Source: Acidobacterium sp. (GTDB taxonomy: Bacteria; Acidobacteriota; Terriglobia; Terriglobales; Acidobacteriaceae). Taken from it: a DNA stretch of 5,504 nucleotides. The position numbers and the translations under genes were made by a program. The notes beneath the pieces are model-generated. The model was not told the DNA's origin, searched no databases, and saw only the letters and a list, made by a program, of their open reading frames with translations. The stretch covers positions 1 through 5,504 of the forward strand of contig PMAM01000101.1 in assembly GCA_003152595.1 (NCBI GenBank). The letters run 5' to 3'. Positions 4,824-5,504 of this stretch are shown here, piece by piece; positions within the stretch are counted from its first letter, which is position 1; every line of letters starts with the position of its first letter.

Positions 4824-5504
4824 ATGAAGCTATGGATTGTGGCAGCGTTCGCGGCAGCATCCACCGCCGGCTTGGCGGTGCACGCGCAGGTGGAGAAGCA
4901 CCCCGTACCGAGCATCGTCCAGAACAATGGCCGATATACCCTGATGGTGGACGGCGCGCCTTTTCTGATGCTGGGCGCGCAGTCGAATAATTCCAGCGAC
5001 TGGCCGGCCACGCTGCCCAAAGTATGGTCTGCGATTGAATACCTGCATGCCAACACACTCGAAACGCCCATCTATTGGGAGCAATTCGAGCCAAGGCCGG
5101 GCCAGTTCGACTATTCGGAGATCGACACGGTGCTGGCCCAGGCCCGCGCGCACCACGTTCACCTCGTCTTGCTCTGGTTCGGTACCTGGAAGAACGGCAG
5201 CCAGCACTACATGCCGGAATGGATGAAGCTCGACCCCGATCGATATGCTCACGTGGTCAACAAAAGCGGAGAACGCGTCGACTCGCCGTCCCCGTTTGCA
5301 CCCGCCTCTCTCGATGCGGATATCCACGCATTCACGGCGTTCATGCAGCACCTGAAAGTCGCTGATCCCGATAGAACGGTGGTGATGGTGCAGGTGGAGA
5401 ACGAAACCGGCACATGGGGAACGCTGCGCGACTATTCTCCGGAGGCGAACAGACTCTTTGCATCGCCGGTTCCTGACGATGTGCTGAAGGCAATGAACAA
5501 GACA
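4824..5504 (+). CDS. Secreted GH35-type beta-galactosidase, N-terminal part (runs off the window)
   Basis: The frame is open from the ATG to the right edge (227 residues, no stop). Residues 1-21 are a signal peptide (Lys then a hydrophobic core, ending AVHA before Gln22), so the enzyme is exported. The mature start carries GRYTLMVDGAPFLMLGAQ, then LPKVWSAIEYLHANTLETPIYWEQFEP (residues 64-90) and GQFDYSEIDTVLAQAR, the pattern of the first strands of a clan GH-A (beta/alpha)8 barrel in GH35/GH42-like beta-galactosidases. MVQVENETGTWG contains Asn193-Glu194, the usual Asn-Glu pair whose Glu is the acid/base. The nucleophile Glu is expected beyond the window. Such enzymes release terminal galactose from plant polysaccharides. 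Members of this type, about 500 residues or more, often carry a C-terminal DUF5597-like domain, which I cannot see here. It is divergent from the VOC/GH28 pair across a 580-base gap and fits the same pectin/galactan use. Confidence 0.87.
   Translation, partial: MKLWIVAAFAAASTAGLAVHAQVEKHPVPSIVQNNGRYTLMVDGAPFLMLGAQSNNSSDWPATLPKVWSAIEYLHANTLETPIYWEQFEPRPGQFDYSEIDTVLAQARAHHVHLVLLWFGTWKNGSQHYMPEWMKLDPDRYAHVVNKSGERVDSPSPFAPASLDADIHAFTAFMQHLKVADPDRTVVMVQVENETGTWGTLRDYSPEANRLFASPVPDDVLKAMNKT

Noticed and set aside
4830..5351. A 173-codon open frame on the minus strand
   Set aside because: It is antisense to the GH35-type gene, which has a ribosome site, a signal peptide and a catalytic motif.
1..5504. 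CRISPR array or insertion-sequence ends
   Set aside because: No regularly spaced repeats, no transposase and no matching terminal inverted repeats were seen by eye.

Overview
The window looks like part of a genome or metagenome contig from a soil-type bacterium, most likely an acidobacterium (Terriglobia-like). This rests on the secreted GH28 and GH35-type polysaccharide-degrading enzymes, the style of the VOC protein next to them and a moderately high GC content. The taxonomic call is inference; no ribosomal or marker gene is present.

Left part (1-3250, all plus strand): the C-terminal end of a serine recombinase (resolvase/invertase type) runs in from the left edge. About 50 bp later begins a tight run of four genes. 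The first encodes a 564-residue protein with a helical middle section carrying a repeated FSLDxExxALxRL-like motif and a PD-(D/E)XK nuclease-like domain. Three small genes of unknown function follow, with a 16-bp gap and then 4-bp and 11-bp overlaps, so they are probably co-transcribed. The small proteins carry Cys/His clusters. The last one appears to have lost its normal C-terminus through a one-base frameshift. A recombinase next to orphan accessory genes suggests a mobile or integrated element, possibly with a defence or DNA-processing role.

Middle (3302-4233, minus strand): a secreted GH28 (polygalacturonase-like) gene is cut off after about 156 family-like residues, before any of the GH28 catalytic motifs. 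Its GTG start overlaps the stop codon of a VOC (glyoxalase/bleomycin-resistance fold) gene. The N-terminal half of that VOC domain can be read only by switching frame twice, so the gene is decayed or the sequence carries indel errors. The abrupt loss of GH28 similarity near 3340 is a candidate boundary between the accessory segment and the older chromosomal sequence.

Right part (4234-5504): about 580 bp with no gene I can recognise, then the start of a secreted GH35/GH-A clan beta-galactosidase-like gene on the plus strand. It has a clear ribosome binding site, a signal peptide and the Asn-Glu acid/base motif, and it runs off the right edge. GH28 plus GH35 suggests a plant-polysaccharide (pectin/galactan) utilisation locus interrupted or flanked by an accessory island.
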